A stretch of 50,515 bases of DNA. Source: Mariniblastus sp. Its GTDB lineage: Bacteria; Planctomycetota; Planctomycetia; Pirellulales; Pirellulaceae. Below the pieces are notes generated by a model. The model did no database searches and was not told the DNA's origin. It worked only from the letters and a program-made list of their open reading frames with translations. Positions 26,511 through 36,700 of this stretch are shown here, in pieces. The stretch spans positions 1 through 50,515 of the forward strand of contig JABACA010000015.1 in the NCBI GenBank assembly GCA_014237975.1. Reading direction: 5' to 3'. Each line of letters starts with the position of its first letter. The first letter of the stretch is position 1. Both the position numbers and the translations under genes were made by a program.

Positions 26511-26549
26511 GCCTGCGAAACGACTTTTGTCACCCAGTGTTTCGCAGGC
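26511..26549. repeat. Perfect 11-bp inverted repeat between convergent genes
   Basis: GCCTGCGAAAC (26511-26521) pairs exactly with 26539-26549, with a 17-base loop. It lies between the secreted-protein gene and rsmE. There is no T run on either side, so it is a weak candidate for a bidirectional terminator or transcript-end protector. Confidence 0.6.
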
Positions 26550-26630
26550 CGTGTTCCACGGGTTGTTGCCTGGCCAGCCCTGTTTCCAAAGCTTGAATCC
26601 AAAAATTCAGGTAATTTTTTTGGGCGAAAA

Positions 26631-27350
26631 TCACCCCGGGTTTTCAGGAAGACTGAAAAACGTGGCAGCGGCGATGGCTGCTGTTTCGATTCGTAATATC
26701 GTGATGCCTAATGCAATGGTCGACCAACCAGCGTTTTGAGCGTCAGCGATTTCTTGAGACGTGAAACCACCTTCAGGGCCAACCGTCAATGAAACTGCTC
26801 CAGCTTTTTGGGCCTGTCCAATCGCATCCGTTATGGTCAGTCGCATGTCATGCGGATGAGCCACGAACCTTGGCCCTTCCCGTTGACCATGAATCCAGTC
26901 ATTAAAAGAAACGGCTGGTTTAATTTGCATAAGTTGGTTCCGTCCACATTGCTTGCTGGCTTCAACGATCCATCGCTGAATTTTCTCGAGTGACCTGGGT
27001 TGGACATTGACAACGGACCGCTGCGTTTGCAATGGCACCAACGAATCAACTCCCAGTTCGACCAACTTTTCGATCATGAATTTTTGGCGGTCACCTTTGG
27101 GGAATGCGACCGCCACGGTAGATGTGATTTTCTGCTCCCGCGATACCTCGATAACAGATTGAATCGAAATCGTAACGACTTTCTTGTCGGTTTCCGTTAT
27201 GATCCCGGTGAATTCGCGATTGGTACCGTCGAAGAGAATGACCGAATCGCCGGTTTTCATGCGCATTACGTTGACAATATGATGTGCCGATTCTCCAGAA
27301 ATCTGACAAATCTCGGTAGCAATGGGATTGATAAAAAAGCGGTTCGACAT
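26631..27350 (-). CDS. rsmE: 16S rRNA (uracil-1498-N3)-methyltransferase
   Basis: A 239-residue SPOUT methyltransferase starting at the ATG at 27350 (MSNRFFINPIATEICQISGE). An upstream in-frame start at 27422 adds 24 residues with no family match. The typical N-terminal PUA-like part with HHIVNVMRMKTGDSVILFDG is followed by the C-terminal knot with LTVGPEGGFTSQEI and LGITILRIETAAIAA. In most members the knot reads LGxRILR; here the arginine position is threonine, a small oddity. It methylates U1498 of 16S rRNA using S-adenosylmethionine. It is monocistronic and convergent with the small secreted protein. Confidence 0.93.
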   Translation of the reverse strand: MSNRFFINPIATEICQISGESAHHIVNVMRMKTGDSVILFDGTNREFTGIITETDKKVVTISIQSVIEVSREQKITSTVAVAFPKGDRQKFMIEKLVELGVDSLVPLQTQRSVVNVQPRSLEKIQRWIVEASKQCGRNQLMQIKPAVSFNDWIHGQREGPRFVAHPHDMRLTITDAIGQAQKAGAVSLTVGPEGGFTSQEIADAQNAGWSTIALGITILRIETAAIAAATFFSLPENPG

Positions 27351-27468
27351 GAGTTGGATTCCGTTCGTCTGGTGCAAAACTCGTTTCCGGGTAAAATAAT
27401 CGGAATTCCACATAAGACTCAAAAATGGCCCTGGCCGGTCATTCGGTCAAGCTTTGAATCGAGCAAAA

Positions 27469-28146
27469 ATGGTAGAAGTAGTTTATCCACAGAAAGACGG
27501 GAAACCAGTCAGGGTTGATTTGCGCGACCCTTATTGGGCGGCTTTCCTGGCCTGGTTATGGCCCGGTGCTGGACATTTTTACCAGCGCCGGTATGGCAAG
27601 GGCTTTCTGTTCATGATCTGTATTTTGAGCATATTCATCTTCGGTATGTTCCTGGGTCGAGGTCGAGTGGTCTATGCTTCATTTGATCGTGGAGATTTTC
27701 GTTGGCAATATATTTGCCAACTGGGTGCCGGATTAGTGGCCTTGCCGGCGATTGTTCAGGCGATCAAAACCAAGGATGGAGGCGACCCGTTTTTTGTTCT
27801 TTGCCAACGATATCCCGAAGGCAGCGGGATGGGCAAATCATTCACAAAAATTCCGCCAGATATCGTCGATAGCGGGATGGGAATGCCCAGGAACACCTAC
27901 AAAGATGGGTTTATGGCTCCCCCGGCCGGTCCGATCGACCAGAACGAGGTCGATGTCCTGGGCATGTGGCATTTTGAAATGGAACATATGTTCGAAATGG
28001 GGACGCTCTATTGCGTGATTGCAGGATTGCTAAATCTGTTGGCAATTTACGATGCATTTACGGGACCCGCCATTATGACGGCTGAGCAAAAAGAAAAGGC
28101 GGAAGCCAAGAAAAAGAAAAAGTCATCGACATCAAATGACATTTGA
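27469..28146 (+). CDS. DUF6677-like membrane protein
   Basis: A 225-residue protein starting at the ATG at 27469 (MVEVVYPQKDGKPVRVDLRD); the frame is open from a TTG at 27454 that adds five residues. Membrane segments are AAFLAWLWPGAGHFYQRRYG, a TM2-like segment with the PGAGHFYQ turn, then KGFLFMICILSIFIFGMFLG, a third near residue 85, and a fourth near 190. A charged lysine-rich tail (EKAEAKKKKKSS) ends it. The TM2-like opening and overall plan match DUF6677 of planctomycetes. Function unknown. It heads a two-gene unit with the small membrane protein 24 bases later and is divergent from rsmE. Confidence 0.75.
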   Translation: MVEVVYPQKDGKPVRVDLRDPYWAAFLAWLWPGAGHFYQRRYGKGFLFMICILSIFIFGMFLGRGRVVYASFDRGDFRWQYICQLGAGLVALPAIVQAIKTKDGGDPFFVLCQRYPEGSGMGKSFTKIPPDIVDSGMGMPRNTYKDGFMAPPAGPIDQNEVDVLGMWHFEMEHMFEMGTLYCVIAGLLNLLAIYDAFTGPAIMTAEQKEKAEAKKKKKSSTSNDI

Positions 28147-28170
28147 TGTCTTATTCATAAGGGAATGATT

Positions 28171-28386
28171 GTGACAGACCTGATAGAAATCTTGCCGTTG
28201 GCCGATTCGATTGCAAAGATTTGGTATGCCTTACCGCTGGTTGTCGTGGTAAGTCTCGTTTATGGGGCGACCCGACACGAATATCTGCACGAGATCCTTA
28301 CTCAATCCTATCGGTCACTGATTTGGGTAACGGGCTTTATGGCCATTATTTTTGCTGTCATTTTTGTGGCTGGTTACTGGAACTAG
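28171..28386 (+). CDS. Small membrane protein of unknown function
   Basis: A 71-residue protein with two membrane helices, YALPLVVVVSLVYGATRHEY and SLIWVTGFMAIIFAVIFVAGYW, and charged residues between. An ATG at 28165 touches the ribosome-binding site AAGGGA, whereas the GTG at 28171 has it six bases away; I take the GTG. It lies 24 bases after the DUF6677-like gene, so they are probably cotranscribed and may form one membrane unit. Function unknown. Confidence 0.7.
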   Translation: MTDLIEILPLADSIAKIWYALPLVVVVSLVYGATRHEYLHEILTQSYRSLIWVTGFMAIIFAVIFVAGYWN

Positions 28387-28388
28387 AA

Positions 28389-28405
28389 TGGGATGGAACA
28401 TCCCA
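28389..28405. terminator. Possible hairpin between convergent genes
   Basis: TGGGATG and CATCCCA form a perfect seven-pair stem with loop GAA, just after the stop at 28386 and before the convergent stop at 28418. No T run follows closely, so termination is not certain. Confidence 0.4.
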
Positions 28406-28417
28406 CCAACCAGTCAT

Positions 28418-29026
28418 CTAATTTTCAGCCGGCCCTGCTTCTTTTACGAGCTGACTTATCTCCTTGAATTCGGGCGTGCCAGAACGCTCACACAATTCGA
28501 ATAGCACCATTTCCGTGGTGACAAGCGTTGCACCACTGGTATCGAGACGACACAAAGCCGTTTCATGATCTACCGGGTAACGTGAACCGATGGCATCGAC
28601 GGGAACAAAAACATTAAATCCCTGGCTGATCAGGTCGAGCGCGGACTGCAAGACACAGACGTGGGATTCGACCCCGGTAATGATCAGGTTGTGAACACCA
28701 CGGTTTTCCAGTTTTCGGAATTCCGATGACAATTCTCGGCAACTAAACATCGTTTTTTCAAGAAAAGGCGAATTACCATCATTTAATAGCGATGAGAGTG
28801 AGTCAATTGTCTTCCCCAGACCGGTGGGATATTGTTCGCTTGCTATGACGGGAATGTTCAGGATGTTACACCCACGGATCAGGCGGCCAATGTTCCAGCA
28901 ACTCAAGAGGTGGTCCTGCACCAGCGGTATAAGTTTTTGCTGCACGTCGATGACAACCAGCCCCGTGTCATGCCGATTCATCAAGAGTGGGCTTCGAAGA
29001 GAGTCATTTTGCAGGTTTTCTGACAT
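28418..29026 (-). CDS. Isochorismatase-family cysteine hydrolase
   Basis: A 202-residue cytoplasmic alpha/beta hydrolase of the isochorismatase superfamily, ATG start. The catalytic triad is visible: D27 in VVIDVQQKL, K in EKTMFSC, and the nucleophilic cysteine in GVESHVCVLQSALDL, with a cis-peptide-like EQYPTGLGKT earlier. It has the closest look of the YcaC/nicotinamidase-related hydrolases, which deaminate or cut amide-like substrates; the precise substrate is unknown. Its stop lies 31 bases from the convergent small membrane protein gene. The next gene upstream is hslV, divergent, with about 180 bases between. Confidence 0.88.
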   Translation of the reverse strand: MSENLQNDSLRSPLLMNRHDTGLVVIDVQQKLIPLVQDHLLSCWNIGRLIRGCNILNIPVIASEQYPTGLGKTIDSLSSLLNDGNSPFLEKTMFSCRELSSEFRKLENRGVHNLIITGVESHVCVLQSALDLISQGFNVFVPVDAIGSRYPVDHETALCRLDTSGATLVTTEMVLFELCERSGTPEFKEISQLVKEAGPAEN

Positions 29027-29206
29027 AAGCGTATCTCGTTAGGGCAGTGTGAGTAAAACTAATATAGTGTTCCAGGGGGTCCTGTTGCAAAGGTGACTGG
29101 CTTCGAATACCGGCTAATTGGGAAATAGATGCTCAACCAGTGCCCTAGAGAAGCGGCCGTAAATGAGACAAAATACGGGTGTGAAATACACGATTGGAAA
29201 CAGAAA

Positions 29207-29749
29207 ATGAAAATTCATGCCACGACGATTCTAACAGTCGAACATCAAGGCTCGGTTGCCATGGGCGGAGATGGTCAAGTGACCCTGGGAAACGCGGTCA
29301 TGAAAACGGATGCGATGAAAATCCGGAAACTACTGGGTGGACGGGTGCTGTGCGGATTTGCCGGCAGTAGCGCAGATGCTTTTGCGTTGTTGGAACGATT
29401 TGAGGAGCAGTTGAAAGATTCTCCCGAGAATATACCGCGGGCCGCCACTGAATTGGCCCGTCAATGGCGTACCGACAAGGCATTGCGACAGTTGGAAGCT
29501 CTTTTGACGGTAACTGATGGCAAAAATACGCTGTTAATCAGTGGCACAGGAGATGTGATACAACCGACGGACGGGATTGTTGGAATCGGTTCGGGCGGTA
29601 ACTATGCGATTGCGGCCGCACGCGCATTAAAAGAACATAGTCAATTGTCTGCTTCAGAAATCGTCGTAGAATCATTGAAGATTGCAGGTGGCATCGACAT
29701 TTATACGAACACGAATATTGTTGTGGAAACTCTTGGCTTGATGGAATAG
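29207..29749 (+). CDS. hslV: ATP-dependent protease HslVU, peptidase subunit HslV
   Basis: A 180-residue protein starting at the ATG at 29207; the open frame begins 26 codons earlier without family support. The N-terminus is [21 protein letters not shown], so a short propeptide (MKIHA) should be removed to free the threonine that serves as nucleophile. The conserved [56 protein letters not shown] and [15 protein letters not shown] follow. HslV forms the double hexameric chamber of this proteasome-like protease. hslU begins 48 bases downstream, the typical operon order. Confidence 0.97.
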   Translation: MKIHATTILTVEHQGSVAMGGDGQVTLGNAVMKTDAMKIRKLLGGRVLCGFAGSSADAFALLERFEEQLKDSPENIPRAATELARQWRTDKALRQLEALLTVTDGKNTLLISGTGDVIQPTDGIVGIGSGGNYAIAAARALKEHSQLSASEIVVESLKIAGGIDIYTNTNIVVETLGLME

Positions 29750-29797
29750 ACGCTTTTCGTCAGTCATTTGGATCAGGTTTTTTACATAAAGAAAAGC

Positions 29798-31183
29798 ATG
29801 TTTGGATTTAAGAGAAAGTCCCAGACTCCTCGCGAATTGGTCGAGCAACTGGACCGTTACATTGTCGGTCAGGCCCGTGCCAAACGCGCGGTTTCGATCG
29901 CAATCCGCAACCGCTGGAGGCGCCAGCAATTGCCGGACGATTTGAAAGGAGAGGTCGCTCCCAAGAACATCTTGATGATCGGTTCGACGGGGGTTGGAAA
30001 GACCGAAATTGCCCGCCGATTGGCAAAACTCACCGATGCGCCATTCATTAAAGTAGAGGCAACCAAGTATACCGAGGTCGGGTATTACGGGCGGGATGTG
30101 GAAAGCATGGTTCGCGAATTGGTTGAGAATTCCATTTCGTTAATACGGGCGACCGAAAAGCAACGGGTCGAAACGTTGGCGCGTGACCGAACGGACGACA
30201 AGTTATTGGACCTGCTCGCACCACGACCCAAAGCTTATGAATTCCAGCCTGCCGGGCAAGACGGAGCGTCTTCAACCGAGGCGGTTGCAGTGGAACTGGA
30301 ATCCGATTCTTACGAGCGGACAAGAGCCAAGATGAAAGACATGCTCGTGGCCGGTGAATTGGAAGAGCGGCAAGTTGAATTGACCATTGAGCAAAAATCC
30401 CAGCCGGTGATGATGGGGGGCGTTGGGGTCGAACAGATGGATATGGATTTCCAGGGAATGCTCGAGAAAATCATGCCTAAAAATACTGTGACCCGTTCAT
30501 TGACCGTCGCTGAGGCCCGCAAAGTTGTTTTTGATCAACAATGTGACAGCTTGTTGGACCAGGACAAGATCAATGAAATGGCGATCGTCCAGGCACAGGA
30601 TATGGGGATCATTTTTTTGGACGAGCTGGACAAGGTGATTGCCAGCGATGGTAAAGGTACGGATGTATCCCGCCAGGGGGTTCAGCGAGATTTGTTGCCG
30701 ATCGTCGAGGGAACGACGGTTCAAACTAAATATGGTTACGTCAAAACCGATCACATTCTGTTTGTTGCGGCCGGAGCATTTCACAAGCACCAGCCCAGTG
30801 ACTTGATGCCCGAGTTACAGGGACGGTTCCCGATTCGAGTGGAGCTGGATGACTTGACCAAGAAAGATTTTGTGCAAATCTTGACAGAGCCTAAGAATTC
30901 ACTGACGCGACAATACGCGGCACTTTTGAAGACCGAAGGGGTGGAGTTGGAATTCACCCAGGATGCGGTGGAAGCTCTGGCCGAGTACGCGTTTCAAGTG
31001 AATCAAACGACCCAAAACATCGGGGCTCGGCGATTGTACACGATTTTAGAGCAATTGCTGGAAGAGCTCAGTTTCGAGTCCCCGGACATGAAGATGGGGA
31101 AAGTGGAAATTAATGGACCGTACGTCTCAGACCGCTTGGCGGCGATCGCAGATGATGAAGATTTAAGCCGCTTTATCTTGTAG
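29798..31183 (+). CDS. hslU: ATP-dependent protease HslVU, ATPase subunit HslU
   Basis: A 461-residue AAA+ protein starting at the ATG at 29798 (MFGFKRKSQTPRELVEQLDR); a TTG ten codons upstream is an unlikely start. Walker A is GSTGVGKTEIARR (about 62-74), Walker B IIFLDELDKVIA, and ATKYTEVGYYGRDVESMVREL is the HslU pore/I-domain entrance. The inserted I domain spans about 100-240. The C-terminal EDLSRFIL is the tail that docks into HslV and opens its active sites. It unfolds substrates and feeds them to HslV. The gene ends about 70 bases before a hairpin that more plausibly stops the 16S transcript from the other strand. Confidence 0.97.
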   Translation: MFGFKRKSQTPRELVEQLDRYIVGQARAKRAVSIAIRNRWRRQQLPDDLKGEVAPKNILMIGSTGVGKTEIARRLAKLTDAPFIKVEATKYTEVGYYGRDVESMVRELVENSISLIRATEKQRVETLARDRTDDKLLDLLAPRPKAYEFQPAGQDGASSTEAVAVELESDSYERTRAKMKDMLVAGELEERQVELTIEQKSQPVMMGGVGVEQMDMDFQGMLEKIMPKNTVTRSLTVAEARKVVFDQQCDSLLDQDKINEMAIVQAQDMGIIFLDELDKVIASDGKGTDVSRQGVQRDLLPIVEGTTVQTKYGYVKTDHILFVAAGAFHKHQPSDLMPELQGRFPIRVELDDLTKKDFVQILTEPKNSLTRQYAALLKTEGVELEFTQDAVEALAEYAFQVNQTTQNIGARRLYTILEQLLEELSFESPDMKMGKVEINGPYVSDRLAAIADDEDLSRFIL

Positions 31184-31249
31184 TGGATCTTGTAGTGGAA
31201 TCTCGTGTAATGAATTCCATGTTGGATTCATTGTTTCAGACGCGCGCAC

Positions 31250-31290
31250 AAAAAGCCCGCTAAGGTCCTGGCTTAGACCAAAGCGGGCTT
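31250..31290 (-). terminator. Intrinsic terminator downstream of 16S rRNA
   Basis: A nine-pair GC-rich stem (31253-31261 with 31282-31290), with an inner four-pair stem, is followed on the minus strand by a T run (31254-31250 area). It lies about 145 bases beyond the 16S 3' end and convergent to hslU, so it fits the end of the 16S transcript and may also stop hslU transcripts. Confidence 0.78.
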
Positions 31291-31424
31291 CTGTTATCAA
31301 TTAAGTAGCTGGTGATTAAACACCTGACTCTTGTACCATTGCTTGAGATCATGTTCCACTAAGAATCACAACATCATGTCACCATGAAGTGTGACCGAAC
31401 GATTCGTAAATATCGCTCGTTTAA

Positions 31425-32954
<1,530 letters not shown>

Positions 32955-33178
32955 TATGCTTGCTACAAAGCCAAAGCTTCATAGACGACTAGCCAATTAA
33001 AGTTGACGTCTTAAAGACGACTTGTTTGAACTTAAGAACCAGACCGACTGGAATAATGTCGACCTGACCCTGGTTCGCATGTTCTCATGCTGGCTTATTC
33101 AATTCAAATAGAATTGAGGTTTGTTCCAATTTCGATTCGATAAATCGAGCCAAAATCAGAACACAAGAGTTCACTACT

Positions 33179-33194
33179 AAATTGTCAAAGAACA
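33179..33194 (-). promoter_or_regulatory. boxA-like antitermination site in the 16S leader
   Basis: The minus strand reads TGTTCTTTGACAATTT, close to the rRNA boxA consensus (TGYTCTTTRAACA type), about 225 bases before the 16S 5' end and directly after a strong hairpin. In bacteria boxA loads NusB-NusE for antitermination of rRNA synthesis. Confidence 0.7.
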
Positions 33195-33195
33195 A

Positions 33196-33219
33196 GAGAG
33201 TGGGCGTACACCCACTCTC
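33196..33219 (-). promoter_or_regulatory. boxB-like hairpin in the 16S leader
   Basis: GAGAGTGGG pairs perfectly with CCCACTCTC (nine pairs, six-base loop). It lies between the promoter and the boxA-like site, the boxB-boxA order of rRNA leaders. Hairpin is certain; role is inferred. Confidence 0.65.
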
Positions 33220-33229
33220 GTGAGGTGCA

Positions 33230-33257
33230 ATTCTAGGGCAACAATTTCCACTGTCAA
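33230..33257 (-). promoter_or_regulatory. Promoter of the 16S rRNA gene
   Basis: A perfect -35 TTGACA (33257-33252), 16-base spacer and -10 TAGAAT (33235-33230) lie on the minus strand, so transcription should begin about 33222, just before the boxB-like hairpin. The 20-odd bases beyond -35 (about 33267-33290) are strongly A/T-rich, like an UP element. The leader is about 270 bases. Confidence 0.8.
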
Positions 33258-33290
33258 CGGCGATAGAACAATTTATTCAAAATAATTACC

Positions 33291-34013
33291 TGCCTGAAGA
33301 TTCGATTTGATTCGCTAATGAATTTCCAAGACGGTTCGGTTTCCACGTCGTTCCGCTAGGTCAATTTAATCAACTATTTCGGCAGACAAAAAGAGTTCCT
33401 AAGGTGAAAATCGGCACAATTCACTCGATTCCCAGTAAGAACCAATTTTCGTCATTCCGTATCCACTGCGAATCGACCCGTCTCAGTTGACGGGAGACCG
33501 AGTATCAAACTTACACGGTACTGGAGAAGAAACCTCGTTTCCCATCCAATATCTGACTCGAATTCGAGAACTTGCCCAGGGCATTCGGCAGGAATGGCTT
33601 TGCCGTCGGTCAACCGCTCGAATCGCATCTGCTATTTGGAGTCCATCGCCCGCAGCTCGGTGGTTGAAATACGCGGGCCAATACGGCCCTCATTCCTTCA
33701 ATGGGTGCCCGTTCGGATGGTTCCCTGCCGGGTGGTCAAGACGGGGCGTTCCTTGCCGGGCAAGACCGAGAAGGATCGACCGACCATCTCACTTTATGTC
33801 TTCAGCAAGACCAGGTTACTCATGCAGGGTTGAATCCAAGTTTGATTCACTGCCCCGCCCCTGGACTTTTCCTGATGCTCATAAATTCCCGCCCCAAAAC
33901 GACCTTGCTGCCCAAAACATGATTCGGGATCGTCACACTAGCTAGCTATTCTCGTCTTGGGGATTTCCGTCGAATTTTTTAGGATCTCGTCTTCTCGTTT
34001 AAGCGGGCAGAAA
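33291..34013. other. Stretch without a convincing gene
   Basis: About 720 bases between the 16S promoter and the GT9 gene hold no gene I can support. Overlapping reading frames of 73-152 codons occur on the plus strand, but none has a good ribosome-binding site, recognisable motif or typical composition. On the minus strand a broken frame at about 33490-33660 reads LTDGKAIPAECPGQVLEFES, which looks protein-like and could be a decayed gene. The promoter of the GT9 gene must lie in the last part. Confidence 0.5.
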
Positions 34014-35057
34014 ATGATTGCTTTGAATTCACCACGTATTCTCATTTCACGTCTCAGTCACATCGGTGACTGTATCCTGACCCTACCCATGCTTTCGGCA
34101 CTCCGTCGAAACTATCCAAAGGCGCACATTGCCTGGGCCGTTGAGAAACCGAGCAATCAATTGTTAATTTCTCATCCCGGCCTGGACGAGGTCATCCTCA
34201 TTCCCAAAGGCTGGATGGGTAAACCAAGAGCCTGGCGAGACGTTTCTCGGGATCTGCGTTCCAGGAAATTCGATATTGCCATCGACCCTCAGGGGATCAC
34301 CAAGAGCGCCATGCTCAGCTATCTGTCTGGGGCCCGAACACGGATAGGGATTCGCGGAAAATGGGGACGGGAACTTGCTCCCTGGTTAAATAATTCCAAT
34401 GTTCAGCAAAAACGACTCCATTTGGTCGATCGATCGCTTGAATTACTGGAACCACTGGGCATCCGCCGCCCGAGCGTCGAATTTGGATTTTCAGTGGACC
34501 GGACCGCTGCAGAATCGATGCGTCAATTTCTGGCCGATGTGTCGATCAGCGGTCGATTTGCGATTATCAATCCGGGTGCCAGTTGGGCTTCCAAGCGTTG
34601 GGAAACCAACCGTTTTGCCGAAGTTGCCAATCACCTGTTTCACAGCCATCAACTCCCAACCGTCGTGACCTGGGCTGGGAAAGAGGAGCAGGGGATGGCG
34701 GACGAGTTGCACAGTCTGGCGCCATTGGCCGTGACCTTGGCTCCGTCTACCAATCTCAATGAGTTGGCCGCGATCATCTCAATGGCGGAGTTCTTCATTG
34801 GTTGTGACACGGGGCCGATGCACATTTCAACCGCGGTCGGAACTCCTTGTGTCGGGCTTTATGGCCCAACCCTTCCCACCGAATCGGGAGCGTATGGACC
34901 TCGTAACCTGCACCTTCAAAAATGGCACCAAGACGGTTCCTGTCGACAACGTAGAAAGGCAGAGAACCTGGCAATGAAGGATATTTGTGTTGATGACGTC
35001 AACCGAAGCTGTGATCAAATGATCCATCAGTTGCAGGACCGGGCCAAGATCGCCTAG
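34014..35057 (+). CDS. Glycosyltransferase family 9 (heptosyltransferase-like)
   Basis: A 347-residue protein starting at the ATG at 34014 (MIALNSPRILISRLSHIGDC); the frame opens at a TTG 19 codons earlier. The GT9 layout is clear: LSHIGDCILTLPMLSALRRNYP at the start, an internal INPGASWASKRWETNRFAEVA, and the nucleotide-sugar site GCDTGPMHISTAVGTPCVGLYGPT. The family includes LPS heptosyltransferases WaaC/WaaF and related enzymes; planctomycetes make LPS-like outer-membrane lipids, so a role in lipopolysaccharide or surface glycan is plausible. No other glycan gene is adjacent. It is convergent with the histidine-phosphatase-like gene, which ends seven bases later. Confidence 0.92.
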   Translation: MIALNSPRILISRLSHIGDCILTLPMLSALRRNYPKAHIAWAVEKPSNQLLISHPGLDEVILIPKGWMGKPRAWRDVSRDLRSRKFDIAIDPQGITKSAMLSYLSGARTRIGIRGKWGRELAPWLNNSNVQQKRLHLVDRSLELLEPLGIRRPSVEFGFSVDRTAAESMRQFLADVSISGRFAIINPGASWASKRWETNRFAEVANHLFHSHQLPTVVTWAGKEEQGMADELHSLAPLAVTLAPSTNLNELAAIISMAEFFIGCDTGPMHISTAVGTPCVGLYGPTLPTESGAYGPRNLHLQKWHQDGSCRQRRKAENLAMKDICVDDVNRSCDQMIHQLQDRAKIA

Positions 35058-35063
35058 CCCCTT

Positions 35064-35663
35064 TTACGATGCAACCGAAGCACCGTCTTTACTGCGAACC
35101 CACGTCCATTCCGCAAAGCGACCATTGGTTTGCCAGCGGGTCTGCAGATCCGATCCTTCCAGTTCACACAGGATCATGCCGGCAATCGGTTCGGCAGCAA
35201 CTACCATAACCGTCCCGGCTTTGTGTTTCCGAGTGATCTGTTTTATCACACGGTTGATGCGGATTCTTACTTCATCAATTGTTTCGCCACCGGGTGGATG
35301 AACCAACTCCGGATTTTCCTGCCATTGCCTGAATAACTTGGGCTGGTTTTCCTTGAGTTCTTTAACCAGTTTTCCGTGCCAAAGCCCGTGGTTGACATTT
35401 CGCAGGTTCTCATCGACACGTATCTTGGAGTTTTTGAACTGGGCCAACTGTTGCAGCGTCTGGCTGGCTGCACTGCCAGGCGCAGAATAAATACGGTCGA
35501 TCGTGACGTTGGCGATTTCAGCAGAAGATCGCTGGACTTGTTTCTTGCCATTGGCGCTCAAAGCGATATCCAGGGAACCCGTTATCCGCCCCTGTTCGTC
35601 CAGATCCGTCGCGCCCGGCCTCAGCAAAATAAGCTGTAGCTGGTGGGTATTAAACGCGTTCAT
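35064..35663 (-). CDS. Histidine-phosphatase-like protein lacking catalytic residues
   Basis: A 199-residue protein of the phosphoglycerate-mutase fold. The start is the ATG at 35663, with GGAG upstream inside the rpe gene; a TTG at 35675 is less likely. The N-terminal motif reads LILLRPGATD where active enzymes have RHG: the phosphate-accepting histidine is P16. The usual SSPLxRAxQT reads SAPGSAASQT, without the arginine, and the C-terminal SHG reads AAEP (about 156-159). The GRITGSLDIALS segment of the family is kept. It therefore looks like a pseudoenzyme, possibly binding a ligand or partner. Its start overlaps rpe by 14 bases, so the two are translationally coupled. Confidence 0.85.
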   Translation of the reverse strand: MNAFNTHQLQLILLRPGATDLDEQGRITGSLDIALSANGKKQVQRSSAEIANVTIDRIYSAPGSAASQTLQQLAQFKNSKIRVDENLRNVNHGLWHGKLVKELKENQPKLFRQWQENPELVHPPGGETIDEVRIRINRVIKQITRKHKAGTVMVVAAEPIAGMILCELEGSDLQTRWQTNGRFAEWTWVRSKDGASVAS

Positions 35664-36354
35664 TGGACGCTCCAACCTGCTCTAAAAGACGATCATGAGC
35701 TGCCCGGTAATCCGGTTGTCGAAAGATGGCGGAGCCTGCCACAAACAGGTCGACACCCATCGCATGAGCCTGGCCAATCGTATCCGTATTGATACCACCA
35801 TCAATTTCCAGCAGTATGCGGTCACCGTTGGGAGCGTTGCGAATATGCGAAAATTTCTCCAGCACCGATTCGATGAACGATTGACCGCCAAACCCGGCGT
35901 TGACACTCATGACCAGGAAAACGTCACACAGGTCCAGGTCATTCTCGATCATCGATACGTCGGTTCCCGGATTGAGGGCAATACCGCCGGCGATACCCGT
36001 TTCACGGATGGCCTCCAGAACAGGCCGTGTGTCATCGACGGCTTCTGCATGAAACGTGATCAGATCAGCTCCGGCACTGGCAAATTGTTGGACATATTTT
36101 TGAGGTTCTACCATCATCAGGTGAACATCCAGTGGCATGTCGGTCAGCTTGCGAACGGCTTCGACGATCGTTATCCCATATGAAAAATTCGGTACGAAGA
36201 CGCCGTCCATGACATCCAGGTGAAGTGACTTAAATCCTGCTTCATGCAATTTTTCGATTTCGCGCTCAAGATTGCCGAAGTCGCACAGCAAGAGTGATGG
36301 CAATATGGCTGGCGTTGCTTCGCGCAGAATCTCTAAAGTTTTTTCTCGTGACAT
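35650..36354 (-). CDS. rpe: Ribulose-phosphate 3-epimerase
   Basis: A 234-residue TIM-barrel enzyme of the pentose phosphate pathway, interconverting ribulose 5-phosphate and xylulose 5-phosphate. It keeps the motifs ILPSLLLCDFGNLEREI, LHLDVMDGVFVPNFSYG, ITFHAEA, VNAGFGGQSFI and LEIDGGINTDTI, with the metal-binding histidines and aspartates. An N-terminal extension of about 15 residues (MSREKTLEILREATP) precedes the usual start. The histidine-phosphatase-like gene begins inside its last codons. Function confident. Confidence 0.96.
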   Translation of the reverse strand: MSREKTLEILREATPAILPSLLLCDFGNLEREIEKLHEAGFKSLHLDVMDGVFVPNFSYGITIVEAVRKLTDMPLDVHLMMVEPQKYVQQFASAGADLITFHAEAVDDTRPVLEAIRETGIAGGIALNPGTDVSMIENDLDLCDVFLVMSVNAGFGGQSFIESVLEKFSHIRNAPNGDRILLEIDGGINTDTIGQAHAMGVDLFVAGSAIFRQPDYRAAHDRLLEQVGASNERV

Positions 36355-36700
36355 TGGGTCTGTTCAAAAGAAGTTTTTAATAAAACAGAGGTTGTTTCCG
36401 CAAATGAGTTCATGGTCGTTGCAGAGATCTCTTACTGGGCAGATCCAAACAGAACCAAGATTTCTGGTCAATCGGGTTTTTCAAAACAGCGGATTTTAGG
36501 TAGTAGTGGGCAACCGCGGTCCACTTGAGCAAGCTTCAGATTTTAGCTGCCTAATCGAGGCCGGCTAGAGCCTAAATAGTCCTTTTACTTAAGTCATTGC
36601 TGGATGTCTGTTTAGGGTCATTTTGGGAAAGTGGCTGGGGCGCTGGGAGGGGGCTGAGTTAAACTCGTTTATGCCTTGATGGGAGAGTCGCCGATTGAAA
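36355..36700. other. Stretch without a gene
   Basis: The 346 bases between rpe and the helical unknown protein gene, both minus-strand, hold no frame I can support. It must contain the rpe promoter; AT-rich sequence at about 36365-36395 could supply it, but no clean -35/-10 pair stands out. No repeat or strong hairpin is seen. Confidence 0.5.

Noticed and set aside
33487..33945. 152-codon plus-strand frame between the 16S promoter and the GT9 gene
   Set aside because: No motif, no ribosome-binding site, composition rich in R, P, S and W as expected from a chance frame, and two other frames overlap it.
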